Assembly (NCBI GenBank): GCA_023437745.1 | Contig: JAEZFI010000219.1 | Span: 1-23,900, forward strand | Direction of reading: 5' to 3' | From: Actinomycetes bacterium | Lineage (GTDB): Bacteria; Actinomycetota; Acidimicrobiia; Acidimicrobiales; Microtrichaceae | Length of the DNA: 23,900 nucleotides | In this document: positions 14,204 through 21,934 of the stretch, piece after piece | Position numbering within the stretch: the stretch's first letter is position 1 | Layout: every line of letters starts with the position of its first letter | Notes under the pieces: model-generated | Seen by the model: the letters and a program-made list of their open reading frames with translations, nothing else | What the model was told of the DNA's origin: nothing | The model's database searches: none | Translations under genes and position numbers: made by a program

Positions 14204-15514
14204 ATGGACGACCGGCCCCGCGTGACGGTGGTCGGCCTGGGACCCGGCGGTCCGGACCTCATGACCGCCGCGGCGGTCGACACCGTCGAGACCGCATCGG
14301 TCGTGGTGCTCCGCACCGAGCGCCATCCGGCCGCCGGCGCGCTGGCCCCGGGCTCGGGCGCCCTCGTGACGTGCGACGACCTCTACGAGGCGGGCGAGCA
14401 CATCGCCGAGGTGTACGCCGCGATCGTCGAGCGGGTCGTGGCCCTGGCCGGCGAGCACGGCTCGGTCGCCTACGCCGTACCCGGGTCGCCCATGGTCGCC
14501 GAGCACACCGTCGAGCTCCTGCTGGCGGACGGCCGCGTCGACGTCGACGTGGTGCCGGCGCTCAGCTTCGTGGACCTCGCCTGGGTGCGCCTCGGGGTCG
14601 ACCCGTTCGCCGAGGGCGCCCGCATCGTCGACGGCCACCGCTTCGCCGTCGACGCCGCGGGGGAGCGGGGGCCCCTGCTCGTGGGGCAGTGCGACTCGCG
14701 AGACGTGTTGTCCGACGTGAAGCTGTCGGTCGACCCAGCGCCCACCGGACCGGTGCTGGTGCTGCAACGGCTCGGCCTCCCCGACGAGTCGATCGTCGAG
14801 GTGGCGTGGGACGACCTCGATCGCTCCGTGGAGCCCGACCACCTGACCTCCGTGTGGATCCCACGGCTCGCGGCGCCGATCTCCGGTGAGATGGCCCGCT
14901 TCGCCGAGCTGACCCGGGCGCTCCGGCAGGGGTGCCCGTGGGACGCCCAGCAGACCCACGAGTCGCTCAAGCGCTACCTCCTCGAGGAGACCTACGAGGT
15001 GCTCGAGGCCATCGACGGGTTCGACCCCGCGACGGGTGAAGGGGCCGACGAGCTCGCCGAGGAGCTGGGCGACCTCCTCTTCCAGGTCGTGCTCCACTCG
15101 ACGATCGCCGCCGAGGAGGGCTGGTTCGAGCTGGCCGAGGTCATCGTGGGCGTGCACGACAAGCTGCACGCCCGGCACCCTCACGTGTTCGGCGACGTGG
15201 AGGTCGAATCGGCCGACGACGTCGCCTCGATGTGGGAGGCGAACAAGCGCGCCGAGAAGGTGCGTGGCTCGGTCATGGACGGCATCCCCAAGGCGCTGCC
15301 GGCCCTCGCGCTGGCGATGAAGGTGCAGCGCAAGGCGGCGAACGTGGGCATCGACCCGGGGTTCGACGAGCAGGACGACCCCGGCGCGCGGCTGTGGGCG
15401 CTGGTCGCCGAGCTGACCGAGGAGGGCGTCGACGCCGAGGACGAGCTGCGCCGGGCGACGGCCCGCTTCGTCGAGCGCTTCCGCGCCGCCGAGCACCAGC
15501 TTCCGCGGGACTGA
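14204..15514 (+). CDS. mazG: Tetrapyrrole-methylase-MazG fusion (YabN-type nucleoside triphosphate pyrophosphohydrolase)
   Basis: The MazG domain hydrolyses NTPs/dNTPs to monophosphates and pyrophosphate as housecleaning. The 436 residues contain an N-terminal SAM-dependent tetrapyrrole-methylase-like domain (about 5-215: VTVVGLGPGGPDLMT, YAVPGSPMVAE). The MazG domain begins at about 228 (FAELTRALRQGCPWDAQQTH), with metal-binding LLEETYEVLEAI (about 259-270) and ELAEELGDLLFQVV (about 283-296), then KLHARHPHVFGDV. B. subtilis YabN has this fusion, whereas M. tuberculosis MazG lacks the methylase part. The final codons (LPRD-stop) come from a sequence that is a copy of the palindromic element just downstream. 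The start is ATG 14204, 4 bases after the lipoprotein stop. Confidence 0.93.
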   Translation: MDDRPRVTVVGLGPGGPDLMTAAAVDTVETASVVVLRTERHPAAGALAPGSGALVTCDDLYEAGEHIAEVYAAIVERVVALAGEHGSVAYAVPGSPMVAEHTVELLLADGRVDVDVVPALSFVDLAWVRLGVDPFAEGARIVDGHRFAVDAAGERGPLLVGQCDSRDVLSDVKLSVDPAPTGPVLVLQRLGLPDESIVEVAWDDLDRSVEPDHLTSVWIPRLAAPISGEMARFAELTRALRQGCPWDAQQTHESLKRYLLEETYEVLEAIDGFDPATGEGADELAEELGDLLFQVVLHSTIAAEEGWFELAEVIVGVHDKLHARHPHVFGDVEVESADDVASMWEANKRAEKVRGSVMDGIPKALPALALAMKVQRKAANVGIDPGFDEQDDPGARLWALVAELTEEGVDAEDELRRATARFVERFRAAEHQLPRD

Positions 15515-15593
15515 AACGACCACCTCCCCCGGTTCCGCGGGACCCAGACGACCGTCTTCGCCGCGCGAATGGCTGTTCTGGTCCCGCGGAACC
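15501..15593. repeat. Palindromic repeat element between mazG and eno, with an extra half-copy
   Basis: A perfect 14-bp inverted repeat, GGTTCCGCGGGACC (15531-15544) with GGTCCCGCGGAACC (15580-15593), encloses a 35-base loop; a bulged extension adds AGA/TCT. A partial direct copy of the left arm lies 32 bases upstream. TTCCGCGGGAC, then four bases, then ACGACC occurs at 15501-15521 and again at 15533-15553 with the same spacing. The first copy supplies the last codons and stop of mazG. There is no T-run, so it is not a classical terminator, although the RNA stem could slow polymerase or protect mRNA ends. Confidence 0.85.
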
Positions 15594-15645
15594 TCGGCCG
15601 TCACTTGGTCGGGGTGGGGTCCGTGTGGTCTCCTCTCCCCGGAAC

Positions 15646-15651
15646 TATCGT
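15646..15651 (+). promoter_or_regulatory. Candidate -10 element for eno
   Basis: TATCGT lies 26 bases upstream of the eno ATG in the 163-base mazG-eno spacer, after the palindromic element. A start near 15658 would include the GGAG at 15665-15668. No good -35 is seen. The remaining spacer shows nothing else. Confidence 0.35.
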
Positions 15652-15677
15652 CTCGACACTCCCCGGAGCCCTTTTAC

Positions 15678-16964
15678 ATGAGCATCATCAGCTTCGTCCA
15701 CGGCCGCGAGATCATCGATTCCCGCGGGAACCCCACCGTCGAGGTGGAGGTCGTGCTCGACACGGGCGCGAGCGGCCGGGCGGCAGTGCCCTCCGGTGCG
15801 TCGACGGGGCAGTTCGAGGCGGTGGAGCTGCGCGACGGCGGCGATCGGTACGCCGGCAAGGGCGTCCAGACCGCGGTGGCGCACATCAACGAGGCGCTGG
15901 CCGAGGCGGTGGTGGGTGAGGATGCGCTCGACCAGCGTGCGGTCGACCGCGCCATGCTCGAGGCCGACGGCTCCGACAACAAGGGCCGGCTCGGTGCGAA
16001 CGCGATCCTCGGCGTCTCGCTCGCCGTCGCCCGCGCGGCCGCCGACGAGGTGGGCCTGCCGCTGTTCCGCTACGTCGGAGGCGCCGGCGCCCACGTGCTG
16101 CCGGTCCCGATGATGAACGTCCTCAACGGTGGCGAGCACGCCGACAACAACGTGGACGTCCAGGAGTTCATGATCATGCCGGTCGGCGCGGCGTCGTTCT
16201 CCGAGGCGCTGCGGTGGGGTGTCGAGACGTACCACGTGCTGAAGCGCGTCTGCCACGACCGCGGCCTGAGCACGGCGATCGGCGACGAGGGCGGCTTCGC
16301 CCCGAACCTCGGCTCGAACGAGGAAGCGCTGCAGCTGCTCATCGAGGCCATCGAGCGCGCGGGCTACGCGCCCGGCGAGCAGATCGCGATCGCCGTCGAT
16401 GCCGCCAGCTCCGAGTTCTACCGGGACGGCTCGTACCACCTGGCCGGCGACGGCAAGACCCTCTCGTCGGCCGAGATGGCCGACTACCTCGCCGACTGGT
16501 GCGACCGCTACCCGATCGTGTCGATCGAGGACGGCATGGACGAGGAGGACTGGGAGGGCTGGTCCGCGCTGACCGCGCGCATCGGTGACCGCGTGCAGCT
16601 CGTCGGCGACGACCTGTTCGTCACGAACACGTCGCGCCTCTCGCGTGGCATCGACGCCGGCGTGGCCAACTCGATCCTCGTGAAGGTGAACCAGATCGGG
16701 TCGCTCACCGAGACGCTCGAGGCCGTCGAGATGGCGCACCGTGCCGCCTACACCGCGGTGATGTCGCACCGCTCGGGCGAGACCGAGGACACCACGATCT
16801 CCGACCTCGCCGTCGCCACGAACTGCGGCCAGATCAAGACGGGCGCGCCGGCTCGCAGCGACCGCGTCGCCAAGTACAACCAGCTCCTCCGCATCGAGGA
16901 GATCCTCGGCGAGGACGCCGCCTACCGCGGGCGTGGCGCACTGGCCAGGGGCGGCGCAGGATGA
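15678..16964 (+). CDS. eno: Enolase (phosphopyruvate hydratase)
   Basis: Enolase interconverts 2-phosphoglycerate and phosphoenolpyruvate in glycolysis. The 428-residue protein has the N-terminal GREIIDSRGNPTVEVEV, the substrate loop SGASTG, DEGGFAPNLGSNEEAL, SIEDGMDEEDWEGW, and GDDLFVTN (metal ligands). The signature ILVKVNQIGSLTET follows with the catalytic Lys near 336, then SHRSGETEDTTI. The ATG at 15678 has GGAG 9 bases upstream. The stop overlaps the next start (ATGA), so eno and the division gene are translationally coupled, as in many Actinobacteria. Confidence 0.98.
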   Translation: MSIISFVHGREIIDSRGNPTVEVEVVLDTGASGRAAVPSGASTGQFEAVELRDGGDRYAGKGVQTAVAHINEALAEAVVGEDALDQRAVDRAMLEADGSDNKGRLGANAILGVSLAVARAAADEVGLPLFRYVGGAGAHVLPVPMMNVLNGGEHADNNVDVQEFMIMPVGAASFSEALRWGVETYHVLKRVCHDRGLSTAIGDEGGFAPNLGSNEEALQLLIEAIERAGYAPGEQIAIAVDAASSEFYRDGSYHLAGDGKTLSSAEMADYLADWCDRYPIVSIEDGMDEEDWEGWSALTARIGDRVQLVGDDLFVTNTSRLSRGIDAGVANSILVKVNQIGSLTETLEAVEMAHRAAYTAVMSHRSGETEDTTISDLAVATNCGQIKTGAPARSDRVAKYNQLLRIEEILGEDAAYRGRGALARGGAG

Positions 16965-17344
16965 CCCGGCCGCGTGGGCGCACCTTCTGGGCGATCGTGA
17001 TCACCGTCGCGGTCGCCTTCGTCGGAGTGGTGGTGCTGCCCACGCGGAGCTGGCTCGCCCAGTCGGGTGACCTCGCCGCCGCCGAAGCCGAGCGCGACGA
17101 GTTGGTGAAGGCCAATGCCGATCTCGCCACCAAGATCGACACGCTGGCCGACCCGGACACCATCGAGGAGCAGGCCCGGGAGCTCTACGGCTACGTCTAC
17201 CCGCGGCAGGAGACCTACACGGTGCCGCCGGGCGACGCCCCGACGATCGACCTGCCCGACGTCTGGCCGTTCCAGCAGCTCCAGGACCCGCTGGAGCGCG
17301 CCGCCCGTCGCCTGGCCGCGCCCGACGACCCCACCGACGGCTGA
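16961..17344 (+). CDS. Septum formation initiator family protein (DivIC/FtsB-like)
   Basis: This 127-residue protein has a short cytoplasmic N-terminus, one transmembrane helix (about 9-27) and a coiled-coil stretch rich in Ala/Glu/Leu (about 36-62). The family signature DPDTIEEQARELYGYVYP (65-82) follows, then a Pro-rich tail. DivIC/FtsB proteins bridge FtsL and FtsQ in the divisome. The position directly after eno matches the M. tuberculosis layout (Rv1023-Rv1024). The ATG overlaps the eno stop by 4 bases. Confidence 0.93.
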   Translation: MTRPRGRTFWAIVITVAVAFVGVVVLPTRSWLAQSGDLAAAEAERDELVKANADLATKIDTLADPDTIEEQARELYGYVYPRQETYTVPPGDAPTIDLPDVWPFQQLQDPLERAARRLAAPDDPTDG

Positions 17345-17356
17345 CCCCGGGGTCGG

Positions 17357-17362
17357 TAGATT
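17357..17362 (+). promoter_or_regulatory. Candidate -10 element for the repeat ORF and coxL
   Basis: TAGATT lies 6 bases before ATG 17369, inside the GC-rich stretch that follows the DivIC-like gene. It fits a TAnnnT -10 and would give a leaderless mRNA starting at or next to that ATG. Confidence 0.42.
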
Positions 17363-17368
17363 CGCCGC

Positions 17369-17533
17369 ATGGCCGGGAGCAGCACGACGACGGGTGGCGT
17401 AGCCGAAGACGCCGAGGGACGAGGCGAGCCTGAGGCGGAGCCGGCCCGGAGCAGCAAGACGACGGGTGGCGCAGCCGGAGAAGCCGAGGGACGAGGCGAG
17501 CCTGAGGCGGAGCCGGCCCGGAGCAGAAAGTGA
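17369..17533 (+). CDS. Possible 54-residue repeat peptide upstream of coxL
   Basis: ATG 17369 opens a 54-codon frame made of two 24-residue near-identical units, each ending EGRGEPEAEPAR, closing with SRK. It is acidic and probably disordered, and no known domain is recognised. For translation: a -10-like TAGATT lies 6 bases before the ATG, and the stop overlaps the coxL GTG by 4 bases, like the coupled genes elsewhere here. Against: the sequence is simply two copies of a 72-bp repeat (a multiple of three), and the other frames are also open. It may be only a repeat element with a chance frame, or a leader peptide coupling coxL translation. Confidence 0.33.
   Translation: MAGSSTTTGGVAEDAEGRGEPEAEPARSSKTTGGAAGEAEGRGEPEAEPARSRK
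17378..17521. repeat. 72-bp tandem repeat, two copies
   Basis: Copy 1 is 17378-17449 and copy 2 is 17450-17521. I count 4 mismatches in 72 positions, and a partial third copy begins at 17522. The unit contains ACGACGGGTGGC near its start and GCCGAGGGACGAGGCGAGCC near its middle. It is not CRISPR-like, as there are no spacers. It may belong to a repeat family dispersed in this genome, which cannot be checked here. Confidence 0.9.
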
Positions 17534-19812
17534 GCATGATGGGGACGCGGGTGGTCCGTGTCGAGGATCCGGCCCTGCTCCGGGGTGAGGGTCGCTACGT
17601 CGGCGACCTCGGCGAGGAGCTGGGCGACCCGGTCTGCGTCTCGTACGTCAGGTCGCCGATCGCCCACGCCCGCATCGAGTCGATCGACGTGTCGGACGCG
17701 CTGGCGATGCCGGGCGTCCTCGGCGTGTTCACGGCGGAGGACCTCGACCTCACGCCGGCCCGGGCGCGGATCCCGAGCCTGCCGCCCGAGACCGTGCGCC
17801 CCTGGTTGGCATCGGACACCGTGCGGTTCGTCGGCGAGCCGGTGGCCATCGTCGTGACCGAGCGCCCGGACCAGGCGGAGGACGCGATCGAGGCGGTGAT
17901 CGTCGAGTACGACCCGCTCGACGCGGTGGTCGACCCGTACGCAGCCGCCCGGGCGGACGCACCGCTCCTGTTCCCGGAGCTGGGCACCAACGTGGTGTCG
18001 CACTTCGGCTCCGACGAGCTGGACCCGTCCCTCTTCGACGGCTGCGAGGTCGTCGTGCAGCAGGAGCTGGTCAACCAGCGGGTCGCGGCGTGCCCGCTGG
18101 AGGGACGGGCGACGGCCGCCCGCTGGGACGACGGGCGCCTGACGGTGTGGATCTCGACCCAGAGCGTGCACGGCGTGAAGCCGGCGCTGACCCACGCCTA
18201 CGGCCTGGAGAAGCCCGACGTCCGCGTGATCACCCCCGACGTCGGGGGCGGCTTCGGCGCCAAGATCACCCCGTACCCCGAGGACCTCCTGGTCCCGTGG
18301 GTCGCCCGCCGGGTGGGTCGCCCGGCCCGATGGGTGGAGCACCGCTCGGAGAACATGGTCGCGATGGGTCACGGTCGCGACCAGCGGCACCGGATCGCCA
18401 TCGGCGGCACCCGGGACGGCCGCGTCACGGCCTACCGGCTCGAGATCCTGGCCAACGGCGGCGCGTACCCGACCAACGGCGCCGGCTTCCTCCCCACCTT
18501 CACCCGGTTGATGGCGCCCGGCACGTACGACATCGAACGGGTCGAGACCGTCGCCCGCGGCGTGGTCACCAACACGATGAGCCTGGAGGCGTTCCGGGGT
18601 GCCGGGCGGCCGGAGGCGACCGCGGCGATCGAGCGGGCGATGGACCTCTTCGCCGCCGAGATCGGCATGGATCCGGTCGAGGTCCGTCGCCGCAACCTCC
18701 TCCCGGCCCACCCGGCGCCGATCACGACGTCCACCGGCGCGCTGTACGACGCGGGGGACTACCTCGGTGCCCTCGACGCGGCCCTCGACGCCGCGGACTA
18801 CCCAGCGCTGCGGGCCGAGCAGGCCCGGCGGCGCGAGCACGGCGAGGGCCCGTTGCTCGGCATCGGGGTGTCGACGTACGTCGAGATCACCGCGGGCGGT
18901 GGCGTGCCCGGCGAGTTCGCCGCCGTGCAGATCGAGGCCGACGGCTCGGCGACCGCCTTCACCGGAGCGTCGCCGCACGGCCAGGGCCTGCACACCGCGA
19001 TCGCGATGCTCGTCGCTGACGCGACCGGGCTCCCGCTGGAGCGCATCACGGTCGTCCACGGCGACACCGACCTGGTGCCCAAGGGCAGCGGGACGATGGG
19101 GTCCCGGTCGCTGCAGCTCGGTGGATCGGCCGTGCACGGGGCCACGGTGGAGCTCGTCGACCGCGCCCGCGAGCTGGCGGCACGCGAGATGGAGGCGGCC
19201 ACCGAGGACATCGTCCTCACCGACGGCCGGTTCCACGTGGCGGGGACGCCGGCACGCTCGCTGGGCTGGGCCGACCTCGCTGCGGCCTGCGAACCGAGCG
19301 ACCTGCGGGTCGACCACCACTTCGTCGCCGAGGGTCAGACCTTCCCGTTCGGCGCCCACGTCGCGGTGGTGGAGGTCGACCGCGAGACCGGCGCGCCGCG
19401 GCTCGTCCGTCACGTCGCGTGCGACGACGCCGGCCGCATCATCAACCCGATGCTGGCCGACGGGCAGCGCCACGGGGGGATCGCCCAGGGCGTGGCGCAG
19501 GCGCTGCTCGAGGAGATGCACTACGACCCCGAGGGCAACCCGCAGACCGCGACGTTCGCCGACTACAGCGTCATCTCGGCGATGGAGCTGCCGGCCTTCG
19601 AGCTGGTCGACCACGTCACGCCGACCTCGTACAACCCCCTCGGGGCGAAGGGGATCGGCGAGTCCGGCACGATCGGCGCGACGCCGGCGGTGCAGTCGGC
19701 GGTCGTCGACGCGGTCGCCCACCTCGGCGTGCGGCACATCGACATGCCGACCAGCCCCGAGCGGGTGTGGCGTGCCATGGCGGAGGCGGCCGGTGGTGCC
19801 GACGGACGTTGA
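17530..19812 (+). CDS. Molybdenum hydroxylase large subunit, form II CoxL-like (xanthine dehydrogenase family)
   Basis: The large subunit holds the molybdopterin-cytosine-dinucleotide cofactor of CO dehydrogenase-like hydroxylases. The 760 residues begin RVEDPALLRGEGRYVGD. They include VGGGFGAK (about 239-246), the active-site loop AFRGAGR (about 354-360), GSGTMGSRS (about 519-527) and GAKGIGESG with the catalytic Glu near 711. Form I CO dehydrogenases carry AYxCSFR with the copper-binding Cys. Form II proteins carry AYRGAGR, and here Tyr is Phe. CO oxidation is therefore unlikely, and the substrate (aldehyde, heterocycle or other) is unknown. The start is GTG 17530 or ATG 17536. The FAD (CoxM) and 2Fe-2S (CoxS) partners are absent from the window, while MocA-like and CoxG genes lie about 3 kb downstream. 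Confidence 0.92.
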   Translation: MSMMGTRVVRVEDPALLRGEGRYVGDLGEELGDPVCVSYVRSPIAHARIESIDVSDALAMPGVLGVFTAEDLDLTPARARIPSLPPETVRPWLASDTVRFVGEPVAIVVTERPDQAEDAIEAVIVEYDPLDAVVDPYAAARADAPLLFPELGTNVVSHFGSDELDPSLFDGCEVVVQQELVNQRVAACPLEGRATAARWDDGRLTVWISTQSVHGVKPALTHAYGLEKPDVRVITPDVGGGFGAKITPYPEDLLVPWVARRVGRPARWVEHRSENMVAMGHGRDQRHRIAIGGTRDGRVTAYRLEILANGGAYPTNGAGFLPTFTRLMAPGTYDIERVETVARGVVTNTMSLEAFRGAGRPEATAAIERAMDLFAAEIGMDPVEVRRRNLLPAHPAPITTSTGALYDAGDYLGALDAALDAADYPALRAEQARRREHGEGPLLGIGVSTYVEITAGGGVPGEFAAVQIEADGSATAFTGASPHGQGLHTAIAMLVADATGLPLERITVVHGDTDLVPKGSGTMGSRSLQLGGSAVHGATVELVDRARELAAREMEAATEDIVLTDGRFHVAGTPARSLGWADLAAACEPSDLRVDHHFVAEGQTFPFGAHVAVVEVDRETGAPRLVRHVACDDAGRIINPMLADGQRHGGIAQGVAQALLEEMHYDPEGNPQTATFADYSVISAMELPAFELVDHVTPTSYNPLGAKGIGESGTIGATPAVQSAVVDAVAHLGVRHIDMPTSPERVWRAMAEAAGGADGR

Positions 19813-19830
19813 CCCGGTGCCGGTGATCCC

Positions 19831-20418
19831 GTGTCGGTGACGCCGCGCCGCCGCCTCACCCCGGAGCAGCGGCGCGCGGAGCTGCTCGCCAGCGCCGAGC
19901 AGATGGTCGACGAGGAGGGGCCCGACAGCCTGTCCCTCGACCTCGTCGCCGAGCGTTCGGGCTGCTCTCGGAACCTCGCCTACACGTACTTCCCGAACCG
20001 GGACGCCCTCGTGACGGAGCTGCAGGGCCGCATGCGGTCCCGGCTCGGCGACCGCCTCCGGAGCGAGCTGCCCCGCGGTGCCGGCCCCGCCGCGTGGATC
20101 CGCTCGTGGGGTGAGGTGGTGTTCGACGAGGCCGAGGTCCACGGCGGGATGCTGCTCCTGCTCTTCGCCCGGGACCGCCTGAACCCCGACGACGAGACGC
20201 GGGGCATGAACCTCGCCGTCATCGCGCTCGTCGCCGACCGGCTGGCGACCGAGCCGGCGATCGGCCCCGACCGCGCTCGCGTCCTGGCCCGCCTCCTGCT
20301 CGGCATGGTGATCTCGGGCGTCCTCGCCATCGCCGTGGACCGCGAGCCCCGGGCCCGAGTGGCCGCCGAGTTCGGCGGCGTGGTCGACCGCCTTCTGGCC
20401 ACGTCGGCGCCGCACTAA
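19831..20418 (+). CDS. TetR-family transcriptional regulator
   Basis: This is a 195-residue protein with an N-terminal TetR HTH. Helix 1 includes LTPEQRRAELLASAEQMVDE (9-28), and the recognition region is LSLDLVAERSGCSRNLAYTYFPNRDAL (about 34-60). A variable helical ligand-binding domain follows. It begins 18 bases after coxL and ends 39 bases before the aldehyde dehydrogenase, so it probably responds to a substrate or product of those enzymes. The GTG at 19831 is the first start; GTG 19837 is also possible. The stop codon lies within the GCACTAACCTC motif proposed as the next gene's -10. Confidence 0.92.
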   Translation: MSVTPRRRLTPEQRRAELLASAEQMVDEEGPDSLSLDLVAERSGCSRNLAYTYFPNRDALVTELQGRMRSRLGDRLRSELPRGAGPAAWIRSWGEVVFDEAEVHGGMLLLLFARDRLNPDDETRGMNLAVIALVADRLATEPAIGPDRARVLARLLLGMVISGVLAIAVDREPRARVAAEFGGVVDRLLATSAPH

Positions 20419-20421
20419 CCT
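20416..20421 (+). promoter_or_regulatory. Candidate -10 element for the aldehyde dehydrogenase
   Basis: TAACCT overlaps the TetR stop codon, within the 11-mer GCACTAACCTC (20412-20422) shared with the lipoprotein promoter at 13161. A weak TTCTGG (20393-20398) lies 17 bases upstream. The leader would be about 30 bases and contains the strong AGGGGGG Shine-Dalgarno sequence. Confidence 0.42.
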
Positions 20422-20457
20422 CACGTCCCGTCAGAATCCTCCAGGGGGGCATGAGTC

Positions 20458-21927
20458 ATGGCTGAGATCCCGAGCTTCGATCGGCTGTACATCGGTGGCG
20501 AGTGGGTGGCCCCGTCCACCGACCGCCGCTTCGAGGTGGTGAGCCCCACGACGGAGGAGGTCATCGGGCACGCACCCGAGGCCGTCGTCGCCGACGTCGA
20601 CGCCGCCGTCGCCGCTGCCCGCCGGGCGTTCGACGAGGGGCCGTGGCCCCGCACCAGCCCCACCGAGCGCGCTGCGGTGATGCGCCGGCTGCACGAGCTC
20701 TTCGTCGAGAACTCGAACGAGCTGGCCGAGCTGATCACGGCCGAGGTGGGCGCCACGCTGCTCTTCAGCCACTTCGGGCAGGTCGGCGCCACCGGCATGG
20801 TGCTCGACTACTACGCCGGGCTCACCGCCACGTACCCCTTCGAGGAGGTGCGGCCCGGGATGCTCGGCCCGGCCCTCGTCCGCAAGGAGGGCGTCGGCGT
20901 CTGCGCAGGCATCATCCCGTGGAACGTGCCGCTGTTCATCACCATGCTCAAGCTGGCGCCCGCCCTCGCCTCGGGGTCCACGATCGTCCTCAAGCCCGCA
21001 CCGGAGACACCGGTCAGCGCCCTGCGCCTGGCGCAGCTCGTGGAGCAGGCGGGCGTGCCCGCCGGTGTGGTCAACATCGTCCCGGCCGACCGTGAGGCGG
21101 GAGCGCACCTCGTCGCCCACCCCGACGTCGACAAGGTCAGCTTCACCGGTTCCACCGCGGCGGGTCGGAAGATCGGCGCGGTCTGCGGCGAGCAGCTGAA
21201 GCGCTGCACCCTCGAGCTGGGCGGCAAGAGCGCCGGCATCATCCTCGACGACGCCGACCTCGAGACGACGATCCCCGAGCTCATCAACAGCACGATGATG
21301 AACAACGGCCAGGCGTGCGTCGCCCAGACCCGCATCCTCGCCAGCCGGGCCCGCTACGACGAGGTGGTCGAAGCGATCACCGAGCACGTCCGGACCCTGA
21401 CCGTCGGCGACCCGAACAGCTTCGACACGGCCGTCGGCCCGCTCATCGCCGAGCGGCAGCGTGATCGGGTCGAGGGCTACATCGCCAAGGGCCGCGACGA
21501 GGGCGCGTCCGTGACCGTCGGCGGCGGTCGTCCCGCGGACCTCGAGCGTGGCTGGTTCGTCGAGCCCACCGTGTTCCGTGATGTCACGAACTCCATGACG
21601 ATCGCCCGCGAGGAGATCTTCGGCCCGGTGGCGTCGGTCATCGCCTACGAGGACGAGGGCGACGCCGTCCGCATCGCCAACGACAGCGACTACGGCCTGT
21701 CGGGCACCGTGTGGACGGGCGACGTCGAGCGGGGCACCGACATCGCCCGCCGGGTGCGCACGGGCACCTACACCGTCAACGGCTTCGCCATGGAGTGGAG
21801 CGCCCCCTTCGGCGGCTTCAAGAGCTCGGGCGTCGGGCGGGAGCTGGGCCCCGAGGGCCTCGCCGCCTACCTCGAGGCGAAGACCATCAACCTCCCGGCG
21901 GGCACCGAGCCCAAGCTCGAGTCCTGA
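20458..21927 (+). CDS. NAD(P)-dependent aldehyde dehydrogenase
   Basis: The enzyme oxidises an aldehyde to its acid with NAD(P)+. The 489-residue product has the family opening LYIGGEWVAPSTDRRFEV, the oxyanion Asn156 in PWNVP, FTGSTAAGRKI in the Rossmann fold, the general base Glu253 in LELGGKSAGI, and the nucleophile Cys287 in NNGQACVAQTR. It continues with EEIFGPVASV, YGLSGTVWTGD and PFGGFKSSGVGRELG. All catalytic residues are present and the length is typical. The aldehyde is unknown. The position after a TetR gene and near a molybdenum hydroxylase suggests one catabolic set. The start is ATG 20458 with AGGGGGG about 9 bases upstream; ATG 20451 is out of frame. Confidence 0.95.
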   Translation: MAEIPSFDRLYIGGEWVAPSTDRRFEVVSPTTEEVIGHAPEAVVADVDAAVAAARRAFDEGPWPRTSPTERAAVMRRLHELFVENSNELAELITAEVGATLLFSHFGQVGATGMVLDYYAGLTATYPFEEVRPGMLGPALVRKEGVGVCAGIIPWNVPLFITMLKLAPALASGSTIVLKPAPETPVSALRLAQLVEQAGVPAGVVNIVPADREAGAHLVAHPDVDKVSFTGSTAAGRKIGAVCGEQLKRCTLELGGKSAGIILDDADLETTIPELINSTMMNNGQACVAQTRILASRARYDEVVEAITEHVRTLTVGDPNSFDTAVGPLIAERQRDRVEGYIAKGRDEGASVTVGGGRPADLERGWFVEPTVFRDVTNSMTIAREEIFGPVASVIAYEDEGDAVRIANDSDYGLSGTVWTGDVERGTDIARRVRTGTYTVNGFAMEWSAPFGGFKSSGVGRELGPEGLAAYLEAKTINLPAGTEPKLES

Positions 21928-21934
21928 CGCACCG

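Noticed and set aside
17378..17521. CRISPR array
   Set aside because: The copies are adjacent without spacers, the unit is 72 bp, and no cas genes are present.
18580..18620. Assignment as true form I CO dehydrogenase CoxL
   Set aside because: The active-site loop reads AFRGAGR and lacks the CSFR motif with the copper-binding Cys.
17215..20424. Long minus-strand open frame opposite coxL and tetR
   Set aside because: It shows no recognisable domain, while the plus strand encodes complete CoxL and TetR proteins. The lack of stops follows from GC content.
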